A stretch of 64,000 bases of DNA from Peribacillus frigoritolerans (GTDB lineage Bacteria; Bacillota; Bacilli; Bacillales; DSM-1321), in contig NZ_JAUUTW010000013.1 in the NCBI RefSeq assembly GCF_030676415.1, positions 62,001 through 126,000 on the forward strand. The letters are read 5' to 3'. This document shows, piece by piece, positions 6,765 to 15,314 of the stretch; positions within the stretch are counted from its first letter, which is position 1; each line of letters starts with the position of its first letter. A program made the translations under genes and the position numbers. The notes beneath the pieces were generated by a model. That model was not told the DNA's origin. It worked only from the letters and a program-made list of their open reading frames with translations, and searched no databases.

Positions 6765-7298
6765 ATGAAATACACATTTTTAACAAGCGCCTTGATTGCT
6801 CTATTCCTTACCGGCTGTGGGACAAATGATAATAATGATGATGGAAAAAATGTTGGAATGAATAATCGAAGCGATCAAAATAATGCCTTTGACAATACCT
6901 TGAATGTAAATGACAGAAACGGCGACAACGATTACAATGCAAGGCAATTAAGCAATGATGACAATGATAATAAAATGCGCGTGGCAGATGAAGTAGCAAA
7001 TCGGCTAGAGGACATGAAGGATGTAAAGGGTGCCTCTGTCATTATTACAGATAATAACGCATATGTCGCCGTGAATCTGACAAATGACAAGAACCTGACA
7101 AATGACTTAGAAAAGAAAATTGTTGATCAAGTAAAAAAACATGATGAAGGTGCAGACAACGTTTATGTCTCTGCAAATCCAGACTTTGTTAAAAGTATGA
7201 AGGGATATGTCAACGATATTCAAAATGGAAAGCCGATTAGCGGACTATTTGATGAGTTTGGAGATATGGCACAAAGAATGTTCCCGGATGCCAAATAG
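6765..7298 (+). CDS. YhcN/YlaJ-family sporulation lipoprotein
   Basis: This is a 177-residue lipoprotein. I start at the ATG at 6765, with AAAGGAGTGAC before it, giving signal peptide MKYTFLTSALIALFLTGC with lipobox LTGC. An Asn/Asp-rich linker (residues 20-65) follows, then the YhcN/YlaJ domain (RVADEVANRLEDMKDVKGASVIITDNNAYVAV...). Members are found in the spore inner membrane or cortex region and help germination or spore assembly. The gene is isolated, convergent with the recombinase gene. A hairpin without a strong T-run (7308-7348) separates them. The family assignment is firm; the precise spore role is not readable. Confidence 0.85.
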   Translation: MKYTFLTSALIALFLTGCGTNDNNDDGKNVGMNNRSDQNNAFDNTLNVNDRNGDNDYNARQLSNDDNDNKMRVADEVANRLEDMKDVKGASVIITDNNAYVAVNLTNDKNLTNDLEKKIVDQVKKHDEGADNVYVSANPDFVKSMKGYVNDIQNGKPISGLFDEFGDMAQRMFPDAK

Positions 7299-7307
7299 AA
7301 GAGGTTT

Positions 7308-7350
7308 AAATTAGAGAGTTTAAGCGTGATGTTTAGGCTCTCTAAACCAA
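7308..7350. terminator. Hairpin between convergent lipoprotein and recombinase genes
   Basis: TTAGAGAG(TTTAA) and (TTTAG)GCTCTCTAA arms. No long T-run, so its strength as a terminator is uncertain. Confidence 0.45.
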
Positions 7351-7440
7351 CAGGTTATCATTGAACTGAAATCTAGTATGGTTGAGTAGTGTTTTCTCCA
7401 AAGTAAAAAGGCAGTCAAGATGACTACCTAATATTCAATA

Positions 7441-8418
7441 TTATTTTTTCCAGACGGAATTCAATGGACTATGTTCTGCATGTAACTCTGCAACATCATC
7501 ATGATTGAGGGTCACATAGCGTTTTGTTTGTTCAATGTTCATGTGACCTAAAATAGCCTGTAAACTGAATAAATCGCCGCCATTTTTTAAATAGAGTTTT
7601 GCACATGTATGTCTAAAAGTATGGGGGCTACAACGAATTCCTTCAATCTTAGCTCGCTTCCCATATTTTTCAATAAGTTGATATATACCACGATTAGTGA
7701 GTTGGTTACCAGCAATATTAATAAATAGTTGCGAATATTTACTTTCGCCACGTACAGTAAGCCATCTTCGTATAGCATTTTTAGTCCGATGAGTAATCGG
7801 TACTTTCCTCATATGGTATGTTTTTGTATGGCGAACCATAATATAATTTTGCTCAAATACCACATCAAAGACGTTTAAATTTAATATTTCATTTTGACGC
7901 AGACCACATTCAAGTAACACAAGGCAAATAGCCGTATCTCGAACGCCTATCCAAGTATTATTTTCTATTTCATTGAAAAAGCGACGTAATTGTTCAACTG
8001 AAAATGCTTCTATAGCAGCACGTCGGAATTTCAGACGCTTTACGCCATCACCAGCATTAATTGGCACTTTTTTATTGTCATAAAGCCATTTGAGTACTGT
8101 TTTGAATGCTCTTAAACGAATGTTAATACTAGAAGGAGACAACTCTTTTTTGTTTTTCATGTAGAGTATTAAATCGGTGATGTGTTCACTAGTTAATTGA
8201 TCTGGTGAGATATCTAGTTCTTGTTCTTCCCAGTAACGAAATATCATGCGAGTTTCTTTAATGTAATAGAAAGAAGTTGCTTCACGTAAACCCCTTATCT
8301 CGCAATCCTTTAAGAACGATTCCATAGCACTTGTCCAATCAGTAACGTAATTAACCTTTTTATCTACTGTATTAAGTTTTTGTTGTTCATCCTTAGTTAA
8401 AAAACGAGTCCTTTTCAT
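7441..8418 (-). CDS. Tyrosine recombinase (XerC/D-like integrase)
   Basis: This 325-residue protein has an N-terminal SAM-like core-binding domain (about residues 28-115) and a catalytic domain with all the expected residues: Arg174 in ECGLRQNEI, a Lys near 199-205, His266-x-x-Arg269 in PHTFRHT, His292 in LGHM and the nucleophile Tyr301. This makes it an active-looking phage-type integrase, not a housekeeping XerC or XerD, which lack the long N-terminus. Directly upstream lie five copies of a GTTTACG half-site. It is the best candidate for the enzyme that moves the block to its left. Whether that block is the element, and where its other end lies, cannot be seen here. Confidence 0.88.
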   Translation of the reverse strand: MKRTRFLTKDEQQKLNTVDKKVNYVTDWTSAMESFLKDCEIRGLREATSFYYIKETRMIFRYWEEQELDISPDQLTSEHITDLILYMKNKKELSPSSINIRLRAFKTVLKWLYDNKKVPINAGDGVKRLKFRRAAIEAFSVEQLRRFFNEIENNTWIGVRDTAICLVLLECGLRQNEILNLNVFDVVFEQNYIMVRHTKTYHMRKVPITHRTKNAIRRWLTVRGESKYSQLFINIAGNQLTNRGIYQLIEKYGKRAKIEGIRCSPHTFRHTCAKLYLKNGGDLFSLQAILGHMNIEQTKRYVTLNHDDVAELHAEHSPLNSVWKK

Positions 8419-8439
8419 AATAAATACGCTCCCTATATA

Positions 8440-8544
8440 GTTTACGACACACCGTAAACAAGAGCGTAAACTGCACAGCGTAGAATCAGCGTTTTACTCC
8501 AGTATTAACATCTTCAAACAGTTTACGATCGCCATAGCGTAAAC
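8440..8544. repeat. GTTTACG half-site array beside the recombinase
   Basis: GTTTACG-N6-CGTAAAC (8440-8459), CGTAAAC (8465-8471), a degenerate GTTTTAC (8491-8497) and GTTTACG-N10-CGTAAAC (8521-8544). Two inverted pairs of the same 7-mer lie within 105 nt just outside the recombinase start. This fits recombinase arm or core sites, or an autoregulatory operator. Confidence 0.6.
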
Positions 8545-8545
8545 C

Positions 8546-8906
8546 AACATTATTTACTGTAATCATTTATTTACATTCCTCCAAAATACTTTTGTTTCAA
8601 CGTGTCCAACACTTTGTTTCATTAGTTTTACGCTGATTCACACAAACAGCAGTTTATGTCCAATAATTTTTTACATGCCGCTCGTTAAATTGTATCTTAT
8701 TTCTTATGAAAATTAAAGGCAGATTAGCAAAAACAAACGTTTATAAGCAAAAATTACAAAAGAATTTGATATTGTTTATAAATTGTCGCGTATAAAGTAT
8801 GTTATATTTTTTTTAAAAGAAATTTATAGGTATAAAGACTCATTACGCATCAACCATATAATTGGTAATATAGGTAACTGTAACTAACACATCAGGAGGA
8901 TCGTAT
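8546..8906. other. Gene-free AT-rich spacer
   Basis: No gene or named site is seen between the recombinase-side repeats and the RDD gene. The sequence is AT-rich. Confidence 0.5.
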
Positions 8907-9308
8907 ATGAGTGATTCAGTAGGTTTTTGGAAACGGTTTTTAGCAGGATTATTGGATGGCATAATAGTATCTTTACCATTAGCGATAATTTTCGGGTTGA
9001 TTACTGGAGATTGGGAAAATGAGAACTTTTCAACGTTTTTCGACTTTCTATACATGCTGATTGTCCCGATATTATGGTATGGCTATACAGTGGGTAAAAG
9101 GATTATGGGAATACGTATAGTAAGGATGGATGGCAAAAAATTAGGCATAGGCACAATGTTATTGAGGTATTTAGTTGCTGCTTTGATTTATGTCATTACA
9201 TTAGGGATAGGGTTTATTGTTAGTGCATTCATGGTCGGCCTAAGGAAAGATCATAGAGCGATACATGATTTCATAGCAGGTACATACGTGACATCAAATA
9301 AACCATGA
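8907..9308 (+). CDS. RDD-family membrane protein
   Basis: This is a 133-residue integral membrane protein with an AGGAGG site before its ATG. It has the RDD layout: 'GFWKRFLAGLLDGIIVSL' (Arg and Asp-x-Asp-like positions of the first helix), a second helix (FLYMLIVPILWYGYT), a basic loop (GKRIMGIRIVRMDGKKLG), and a third helix ending with the conserved HRAIHDFIAGTYV. RDD proteins are poorly characterised; some act in Na+ or compatible-solute transport. It is a single gene with its own terminator, so its substrate is not inferable here. Confidence 0.85.
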   Translation: MSDSVGFWKRFLAGLLDGIIVSLPLAIIFGLITGDWENENFSTFFDFLYMLIVPILWYGYTVGKRIMGIRIVRMDGKKLGIGTMLLRYLVAALIYVITLGIGFIVSAFMVGLRKDHRAIHDFIAGTYVTSNKP

Positions 9309-9317
9309 TTAATTGAT

Positions 9318-9345
9318 AAGCAGTTTAATAGCTGCTTTTTTTTAT
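9318..9345 (+). terminator. Terminator of the RDD gene
   Basis: AAGCAG / CTGCTT hairpin followed by eight T. Confidence 0.65.
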
Positions 9346-9493
9346 GCAAAATTACACATTCAAAACCGATATAATTTTTAAAATATGTAGGAATATTGAT
9401 GATTACTTTATTGGAGGGCACATTAAGGAATTTATATTACATTGGAAACCACGATAGAATATTTATTCATTAAAATAGTGGCAGATAGGAACT

Positions 9494-9526
9494 AAAAAGC
9501 ACTTAACCTATATAGTCAAGTGCTTT
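9494..9526 (-). terminator. Terminator of the ribbon-helix-helix gene
   Basis: AAGCACTT / AAGTGCTT arms (9497-9504 and 9518-9525); on the minus strand the hairpin is followed by TTTT. It overlaps the stop codon. Confidence 0.55.
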
Positions 9527-9755
9527 GTTTATTCAAAACCTCTTTATTTTGATTAATGATGATTTTATTTCTTAAAATCATTTCCTTATTATTGAGTCCA
9601 ACATTCAGTTCTTTGGTATTATTCACTTTTTCTAGCAGCGATACTACAGATATTTCCAATAATTCGGAGATAGGCATATTTGTTTTGGATGATAAAATTT
9701 CAAGTTCATGGATTAATTTAGGGGATAGCATTGGTTGTCTTTCATTTATTTCCAT
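9516..9755 (-). CDS. Putative ribbon-helix-helix DNA-binding protein
   Basis: This is a 79-residue protein (start MEINERQPMLSPKLIHELE at 9755). The pattern of a short strand followed by 'LSPKLIHELEILSSKTNMPISELLEISVVSLLEKV' closely follows the ribbon-helix-helix (CopG/MetJ-like) layout of two helices joined by a turn with 'xxISELLExxVxxLLEK'. A polar Asn/Lys-rich tail follows. No strong ribosome site is visible; an in-frame GTG at 9767 is an alternative start. Between its promoter region and start lie two exact 14-nt tandem repeats, the kind of site ribbon-helix-helix dimers bind cooperatively. Autoregulation is likely but inferred. Confidence 0.5.
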   Translation of the reverse strand: MEINERQPMLSPKLIHELEILSSKTNMPISELLEISVVSLLEKVNNTKELNVGLNNKEMILRNKIIINQNKEVLNKQST

Positions 9756-9780
9756 GACAGTACCCACTTTCTTAAAAAAA

Positions 9781-9823
9781 TTATTTAATTGTAAATTATT
9801 TAATTGTAATTTAATTATATAAT
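9781..9823. repeat. Tandem operator-like repeats upstream of the ribbon-helix-helix gene
   Basis: TTATTTAATTGTAA occurs exactly at 9781-9794 and 9796-9809 (15-nt period), with a partial third copy (TTTAATT) at 9810-9816. A minus-strand TATAAT-like element lies in 9818-9823. Confidence 0.55.
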
Positions 9824-10037
9824 GTGAGTTTCCAATAAAACATTAAATTAGCGTTATTTATGTTAAGAATTGATGTCAATTGTAATAGAAAGGTATAATC
9901 GAGCACATTAAGGGAAGTGTTGATCATTCCCAGAGAATCAAGATGGCCACATATTATTGAAGCATTAAAGCTAGCCTTGATTTTTAGTTGTAGTCGTAGG
10001 GGTCACATTAAACAGCTTTAGTAATGCCCGGCCCATA

Positions 10038-10817
10038 TTATATTTTTCTATGTTCGAGATCGTGAAATTTCCCATTTTGAAAAGTTGATCTGCCTTTTTT
10101 TAGCGTATGGATGGGTGCTAGGATATGATCGGGAAGAAGATATACTCCTCCAATAAGGAAAAGTAGGATCATGAAGAAAAATAATCCCGGTGTCAGGGAA
10201 AACTCCCCCAAAAAGGATGCGGCTCTTACATCTAGAATAACTGTTAAAAGTAAACTGAATAATAGGATAGGAAAAAAATCCAGAAATATAGAACTAGCCA
10301 GAGATTTTGTTTGAATGCCTATAAAAACATTACTTTGTAGCTTTCCATTTTCCCCGCACAAGGTTTCTGCCCGCTTGGATAGTTCAACGATTATAGGGCG
10401 GACGGCTTTCATGGATAAGAAAAAGTCAATTAAAGCGTGCATCACAGACGTAAATACACCAACGATCAATCCCAATAGCACCCAAGTGCCTGAATCTAGT
10501 TTTTCCCAATATATAAATAAAATAACAAGTATGGTTGCCCATAAGTAATGCACAATCAGGGTTTGCCATCTTTTTGATATACAATTAATTCACTGCATAT
10601 CATTATGAATAAAGAGAATTGTATAATTGCCATTAACATAATTGTATCGGATAAAGTGATATCAATCTGATGAAATAGAAATAAACTTCCTGCTCCCAGA
10701 ATGGTAATGACATTTTCCAAGATGTAATTATTATATATTTCTCTTTCGGATTTATAGAAAAGTTTTCAATAATTTCCCTACTGAAAGCATTTTGGATGCT
10801 CTTTCATAAGTCAGCAC
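10038..10817 (-). pseudogene. Frameshifted multi-helix membrane protein with HAMP-like end
   Basis: The longest open piece (10553-10038, 171 codons) has four or five membrane helices and ends with LLPDHILAPIHTLKKGRSTF, which looks like the start of a HAMP linker. Such a linker normally leads into a signalling domain that is absent here. Upstream on the same strand two more pieces continue the protein in other frames: VLTYERASKMLSVGKLLK (from GTG 10817) and FYKSEREIYNNYILENVIT... up to ...ELIVYQKDGK. At least two single-base shifts (near 10560 and 10765) and a lost C-terminus make this a remnant. The full protein may have been a HAMP-linked sensor or class III cyclase; that is a guess. Confidence 0.5.
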
Positions 10818-11009
10818 ATTATAGCAAAATCCAGACTGGAATATATGTTTTATTCTTCAAATTATATGAAATAACATGAAAGGTAAATTTCAACTATATA
10901 ATTCTATATCTCCAGATTTGTCAACCATTGGCTTTTCTGATAGTATAAATGTCCATTTCGTCTAAGCTCGGCATTTTATTAAATTTGATAAAAAGACAAG
11001 GAAGGGGAA

Positions 11010-13268
11010 GTGGTTTTATTGAGAAATCACCCTGATTTTGAACATGAACGACAGCGGCTGGATTTTACGAAACGTTATATGGATGTAGTCATCAAAACAT
11101 CAGAAACAAGCAAAGATCAATTTCAGCGGAATATGCAAGAAGCTTTTGGCGATGCCGATTGGTCTGAATCAGGCTTATATTCTCAGTTGCTGACGACGGC
11201 CAACTTTTTTGAGATGTCCAAAACCGAACTTGAAAGTTTACGCAAAGCAAGTAAAAAGCCCTACTTTGCAAGAGTGGACTTTGAAAGGAATGACAGTGAT
11301 AGTGGTGAAGTCCTTTATTTCGGAAAAACATCGCTTTATCAGAGGGAAAGCCAGGAACAGATCATCGTCGATTGGCGATCACCGATTGCAAACCTTTATT
11401 ATGAGGGACGGATTGGTGAAATTGAATATGAAGCGGAAGGGGAAACATTCAGCGGGAACATCACTTTAAAAAGGCAGCTTATGATAGAAGAAGGTGTCTT
11501 GGAGGAGATAAGGGACATTGATTTGACAACAACGGATGAATTGTTGCAGGAATCCTTATCTAAAAGTTCCAGCAATCGATTGACAGATATCATTACCACG
11601 ATCCAGGAAGAACAAAATAAAATCATTCGTGCAGATTTGAATAAACCGATCATTGTCCAGGGCGCAGCTGGCAGTGGTAAAACTACAATTGCTTTACATA
11701 GGATCTCTTATTTCATTTATCACTATAAAGACTTGTTCGATCCGCGACAATTAATGATTCTTGCTCCTAGCCGGGTTTTCATTGATTACATATCTGAAGC
11801 TTTACCTGAATTGGGTGTCGAAAAAGTAAAACAATTCACATTTTCCGAGTATGTTCAGGCAGCGATAGGAAAGCAAGTGAAGCTTGTAGAGGATGATAAA
11901 TTAACTCGATTGCTGGAAAAGGATGATGAAGGAATTAATTCAGCCGTCTGGATATCAGGTCTTAAGGGCTCCCCTGCCTTTAAATATATATTGGACGAAT
12001 ATGTAAAAGATATTTTCAGGGGCTTTCATCCGGATGCTGATTTTTATTGTGATAAATATCGCCTCTATTCCGCTAAGAAGTTCATTAGATTATTGGAAGA
12101 GGATTATTGGTATTTACCGTTATACAGCAGGCTGGACAAACTGAAGGCCATTTTACAAAATGAAGTGAAATTGAAAAAGAAAATAATGCTTGAACGTGTT
12201 GTTGATTTTTATGAGGCCAAAATTGAGAAGGCACTCTATAAAAATATCGATCCAGTCATACGTAAGGATTTTGTTACAAAATGCCTCGATAAAAAGGAGG
12301 AAAGGATAGGACAGATCCAAAAGGCGATCCGTTCTTCGGTAAAAGGGTATTTTAAGCAATTCAAAAGTAAAGTTCTCTTGGATTACTATCAGGAATTATA
12401 CCAAGATCCGGAGCGTCTCGCCTCTTACAGCAACGGTAAACTTACTGTTGAAGATGCTAGTGTTTTATGTGTGTATAATCATGAATTATTTTCTGCTAAA
12501 AGTTATGAGATGGAGGATTTAGGAGCATTATTATATCTTCAGGAGCGGCTTTTTGGTGTCGATAAAGAAAACAAAGCAAAAAATGTCGTCATTGATGAGG
12601 CGCAGGATTACAGTTTCATGCAGTTACAGGCACTCAAGACGGCAGTGGATACCGATATGTTCACACTTGTAGGCGATCTTGCACAAGGCATCCATTCATA
12701 CCGCGGACTTCAAACATGGGAAGAGGTTCACAGTCGTATTTTCCCACGGGCGACGTATACTGAATTACAAAAAAGCTACAGAACAACTGTTGAAATAATG
12801 AAACAAGCCAATGAGATACTTCAGTTGTTAACTTATGATTTCCCTGAAGTTGAACCTGTAGTCCGTCATGGCAAGGATCCAGAATTCATTTCCATTGAAA
12901 AGGAAGGTTGGGAAGAAGAGCTCATCGAACTTATCGCAAGCCTTAAAGGAGAAGGTTTTAAAACGTTTGCCGTTATTGCCAAAACGATGAAAGATTGCAA
13001 ACTGGCAAACGAGAAACTAAGTGGACTTCATAAAGGCTTCCATTTAATAGATGAAGCGGGAAACATCCCTAAAGATAAAACGTTGATTGTTCCTTCCTAT
13101 CAAGCCAAAGGTCTAGAGTTCGATGTCGTATTTGCAATATCCCTGGAAGAAGCGTATTGCCATGGAAATGAGCTTGATATCAAATTGCTGTACGTCACAA
13201 TGACAAGGCCATTGCACCGGCTTTATTTTTTAGGTAATGAGAAAAAGGCTTTCCTTATCAAGACATGA
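11010..13268 (+). CDS. helD: RNA polymerase recycling ATPase HelD
   Basis: This is a 752-residue UvrD/Rep-like superfamily 1 ATPase with the HelD layout. A coiled N-terminal arm precedes residues VDWRSPIANLYYEG; Walker A GAAGSGKTT follows near residue 218, then a long insert, then motif II VVIDEAQDYSFMQ, motif III LVGDLAQGIHSYRG, and C-terminal motifs SYQAKGLEFDVVF and LYVTMTRPLHRL. HelD binds RNA polymerase with delta, opens the clamp and frees stalled enzyme from DNA. The start is GTG 11010 with AAGGA 7 nt upstream; a TTG at 11019 also has a usable site. The gene stands alone. A GC-rich hairpin (13272-13298) separates it from the convergent GNAT gene. Confidence 0.9.
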   Translation: MVLLRNHPDFEHERQRLDFTKRYMDVVIKTSETSKDQFQRNMQEAFGDADWSESGLYSQLLTTANFFEMSKTELESLRKASKKPYFARVDFERNDSDSGEVLYFGKTSLYQRESQEQIIVDWRSPIANLYYEGRIGEIEYEAEGETFSGNITLKRQLMIEEGVLEEIRDIDLTTTDELLQESLSKSSSNRLTDIITTIQEEQNKIIRADLNKPIIVQGAAGSGKTTIALHRISYFIYHYKDLFDPRQLMILAPSRVFIDYISEALPELGVEKVKQFTFSEYVQAAIGKQVKLVEDDKLTRLLEKDDEGINSAVWISGLKGSPAFKYILDEYVKDIFRGFHPDADFYCDKYRLYSAKKFIRLLEEDYWYLPLYSRLDKLKAILQNEVKLKKKIMLERVVDFYEAKIEKALYKNIDPVIRKDFVTKCLDKKEERIGQIQKAIRSSVKGYFKQFKSKVLLDYYQELYQDPERLASYSNGKLTVEDASVLCVYNHELFSAKSYEMEDLGALLYLQERLFGVDKENKAKNVVIDEAQDYSFMQLQALKTAVDTDMFTLVGDLAQGIHSYRGLQTWEEVHSRIFPRATYTELQKSYRTTVEIMKQANEILQLLTYDFPEVEPVVRHGKDPEFISIEKEGWEEELIELIASLKGEGFKTFAVIAKTMKDCKLANEKLSGLHKGFHLIDEAGNIPKDKTLIVPSYQAKGLEFDVVFAISLEEAYCHGNELDIKLLYVTMTRPLHRLYFLGNEKKAFLIKT

Positions 13269-13271
13269 GAG

Positions 13272-13298
13272 GGGGAGGGTGGAATGTAACCACCCTCC
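13272..13298. terminator. Hairpin between convergent helD and GNAT genes
   Basis: GGAGGGTGG / CCACCCTCC nine-base arms with a short loop; no T-run. Confidence 0.5.
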
Positions 13299-13307
13299 GG
13301 GAAACAC

Positions 13308-13829
13308 TCACAAATACAAAAGAACATCCTTGATATCTTCCCACCCAAAACCGACTTCGATGAGCTCGATGCCTGCCATTTTAACGGTTTTTTCAGCTAT
13401 CACCTGCCCGCCAATGGCTCTGTAAAAACCGCATGACGGATTATCCTTTAATGCCCAGATTATTAAATTTTTATGTTCCATTTTCATAAGCTCATGTATG
13501 ACGGCTTTTATCATTTTTCGTCCGAGTCCCTGTCGTTGATATTCTTTTAAAAAATAAATGGCATATACTTCACCTTGAATAGGCCAGTCATTCGTTTGTT
13601 CAGGTCCGCCGGCAGCGAAACCGATGATTTCCCCATTGGCGTTCTCCGCTATAAAGGTGACATTATGCAGCATCTTTAAATTTCTTAGCCAGTTTTTCTT
13701 TTTGGTTTCCAGATTCATGGAAGACAAATATTGATCCGGGAGGATTCCTTTATAAGTCGTTTTCCAGCTGTTTATATGTACATTTGCCATTCCATTTACA
13801 TCTTCTTCTGTGGCTATCCTTATCTTCAT
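13308..13829 (-). CDS. GNAT-family N-acetyltransferase
   Basis: This 173-residue protein has the complete GNAT fold: 'KIRIATEEDVNGMANVHINSW' at the start, the central YAIYFLKEYQRQGLGRKMIKAV motif A with the Q/R-x-x-G-x-G acetyl-CoA loop (QRQGLG), and the end motif LIIWALKDNPSCGFYRAIGGQV. It most resembles enzymes annotated as acetyltransferases acting on small amines or protein N-termini, but the substrate is not readable. The ATG at 13829 has GAAGG 7 nt upstream; an in-frame ATG at 13838 has none. Convergent with helD. Confidence 0.85.
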   Translation of the reverse strand: MKIRIATEEDVNGMANVHINSWKTTYKGILPDQYLSSMNLETKKKNWLRNLKMLHNVTFIAENANGEIIGFAAGGPEQTNDWPIQGEVYAIYFLKEYQRQGLGRKMIKAVIHELMKMEHKNLIIWALKDNPSCGFYRAIGGQVIAEKTVKMAGIELIEVGFGWEDIKDVLLYL

Positions 13830-13970
13830 GAAAAACACCTTCTGATTTTGTATTTTCCCCTAGAATATCATGGAAAAAGTGAATAAGCATTTTATTTATG
13901 TTTATAACCGCATGAGAAAGGATAAGAAATAAAAGAGTGATTCAACCAGATGAAGGGAAGGATGAGAAAG

Positions 13971-14162
13971 ATGAAATTAAAAGTTGGTTTTTATTTTCCG
14001 GGCGGCAAAGACCTGGAGCATGAGGTAGAAGGCGATGACTCAACTCAAATGATTTCAAATATTCAAAAGCATCGTTATTATAATTTAGTTAAAGGCGATT
14101 GCCATTATGTCGTAGATACGGAAAAAGCAGCTTATTTTTCTGTAACGGAAATATTGGAATGA
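13971..14162 (+). CDS. Small hypothetical protein
   Basis: This is a 63-residue protein (MKLKVGFYFPGGKDLEHEV...). I choose the ATG at 13971, which has GGAAGG at a 9-nt spacing; ATGs at 13962 and 13950 are less well served. The sequence looks like a small alpha-beta fold (VGFYFPGGKDLEHEVEGDD, then HRYYNLVKGDCHYVVDTEKAAYFSV). No membrane segment or metal site is visible. It is followed at once by a strong palindromic terminator. The family is not recognised; its compact, conserved look suggests a housekeeping protein of Bacillaceae. Confidence 0.6.
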   Translation: MKLKVGFYFPGGKDLEHEVEGDDSTQMISNIQKHRYYNLVKGDCHYVVDTEKAAYFSVTEILE

Positions 14163-14163
14163 G

Positions 14164-14208
14164 AATAAACCGCATTGGACTTTTGTTCCATTGCGGTTTA
14201 TTCTTTTT
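14164..14208. terminator. Strong bidirectional-looking terminator
   Basis: GAATAAACCGCA / TGCGGTTTATTC arms with an inner stem, followed by TTTTTGTTG. Confidence 0.75.
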
Positions 14209-14241
14209 GTTGTAAGGAAACCGGAAAAGGAGTAACCGACA

Positions 14242-14655
14242 ATGAAAATCAATTTTACCAAAAAACAGTATGAAACATTATTTAAAATGGTTCAGTACGG
14301 ATATTGGGTTGCTTCCGATACTGAAGATAATAAAGAATTCAGTGAGATGGAACAGTATCTCAATTCCTTTGCCAAAGATTTCGGCATGGAAGGAGTACAG
14401 TTTGTGAAGGAATATGAAATTTATGATCTGAGCAGGGAATTGGAGGATCAACTTCATACAGTCATAAATGAGTATGAAGAAGGAGTGTTCAGGGATAAGC
14501 TTGCTTACCATTTGGCAAGAAAAGAGTTTGCCGAGGAATCGGAAAACCATGAATACAATCAGGAGGAAGCGTTTATCCGTATCATGGAACTCGAGGAAAA
14601 ATATCATCTTCATATTGAAGAACACGGGTTACGTAAATTGAAGTTAGAAGAATAA
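14242..14655 (+). CDS. Hypothetical acidic helical protein
   Basis: This 137-residue protein starts at an ATG preceded by AAAAGGAG. It is acidic and largely helical (MKINFTKKQYETLFKMVQYG..., then ...RELEDQLHTVINEYEEGVFRD and a Glu-rich second half). No signal peptide, membrane helix or catalytic motif can be seen. It is ended by a clear terminator. It looks like an uncharacterised Bacillaceae protein, but I cannot name the family. Confidence 0.65.
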   Translation: MKINFTKKQYETLFKMVQYGYWVASDTEDNKEFSEMEQYLNSFAKDFGMEGVQFVKEYEIYDLSRELEDQLHTVINEYEEGVFRDKLAYHLARKEFAEESENHEYNQEEAFIRIMELEEKYHLHIEEHGLRKLKLEE

Positions 14656-14660
14656 AAAGA

Positions 14661-14690
14661 AAGAGGACTTAATTTGTCCTCTCTCCAGTT
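14661..14690 (+). terminator. Terminator
   Basis: AGAGGAC / GTCCTCT hairpin directly after the stop codon. Confidence 0.6.
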
Positions 14691-14798
14691 TCTCGACAAT
14701 GAGGTCAGAATGGTCTCAATCCGTTTACTATTAGGGAATGAATATCATAAATTAAAACAAGACTTGGTTTTACTCCATGATTTTACCTGGTTAATTTG

Positions 14799-14928
14799 AA
14801 CGTTGAAATTTCCGCTCCAAGCACTCGCTTTCCGCGGGTGGTCCGCCCTCGGCCCTCTTAGCGCCTGTGTGGTCTCCTTTGGATGCGCTTTTCCCGCAGG
14901 AGGCTCGTACCTTCCGTTCCAATCAACT
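14799..14928. repeat. GC-rich intergenic repeat, subfamily A, copy 1
   Basis: It begins AACGTTGAAATTTCCGCTCC and ends with CCTTCCGTTCCAATCAACT. It shares long blocks (CACTCGCTTTCCGCG, GCGCCTGTG-GGTCTC, TTCCCGCAGGAG) with copies at 41276-41408 and, inverted, at 59772-59906. No coding frame is conserved. Confidence 0.75.
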
Positions 14929-15009
14929 GGATTGTTTTTTTAGAAAAACTGTACTGTAGAATGGTCTCATCCCGAAGCTGTTTAAGCTAGTTTATACTTT
15001 ATGGATTTT

Positions 15010-15219
15010 TACTGTTTTATGAAACCCTCATTAGATTGAAGAAATTTGCGACACTCCTGCCGAATTACTGGCTGGCCAAGCCCCCGCTAGATGCTTCGGC
15101 GAGGAGGCTTGGCAGACAGTCGGCGGAAAGGGAGCGGATTTCTGAAAACAGCTGGAACGTTTACTAAATAAAAAAACTGCAGGCAAACTCACTGTTCTTC
15201 GAGTTTGTCTACAGTCTGG
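15010..15219. repeat. Intergenic repeat, subfamily B, copy 1
   Basis: It reads ACTGTTTTATGAAACC, then GAAGAAATTTGCGACACTCC, then ACTGGCTGGCCAAGCC, GGCTTGGCAGACAGTCGGCG, GGGAGCGGATTTCTG, and ends with GAGTTTGTCTACAGTCTGG. It matches 32242-32418 and, inverted, 62730-62952. The stretch 14929-15009 between it and copy A1 holds nothing recognisable. Confidence 0.75.
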
Positions 15220-15314
15220 AGAGAGGGCATCATTGTCCTCTCTTTTCTTATTATGAAAAATCATAGTTTCCATGTTCGCATGAATGCAATGCCATCGGCC
15301 ACTACGCAGCGGTT

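Noticed and set aside
6808..6999. Antisense frame in the YhcN-type lipoprotein gene
   Set aside because: The frame is a His/Cys/Tyr-rich mirror of Asn/Asp codons and has no ribosome site.
9556..9822. Plus-strand frame opposite the ribbon-helix-helix gene
   Set aside because: The hydrophobic Ser/Phe-rich product has no start site and mirrors the minus gene.
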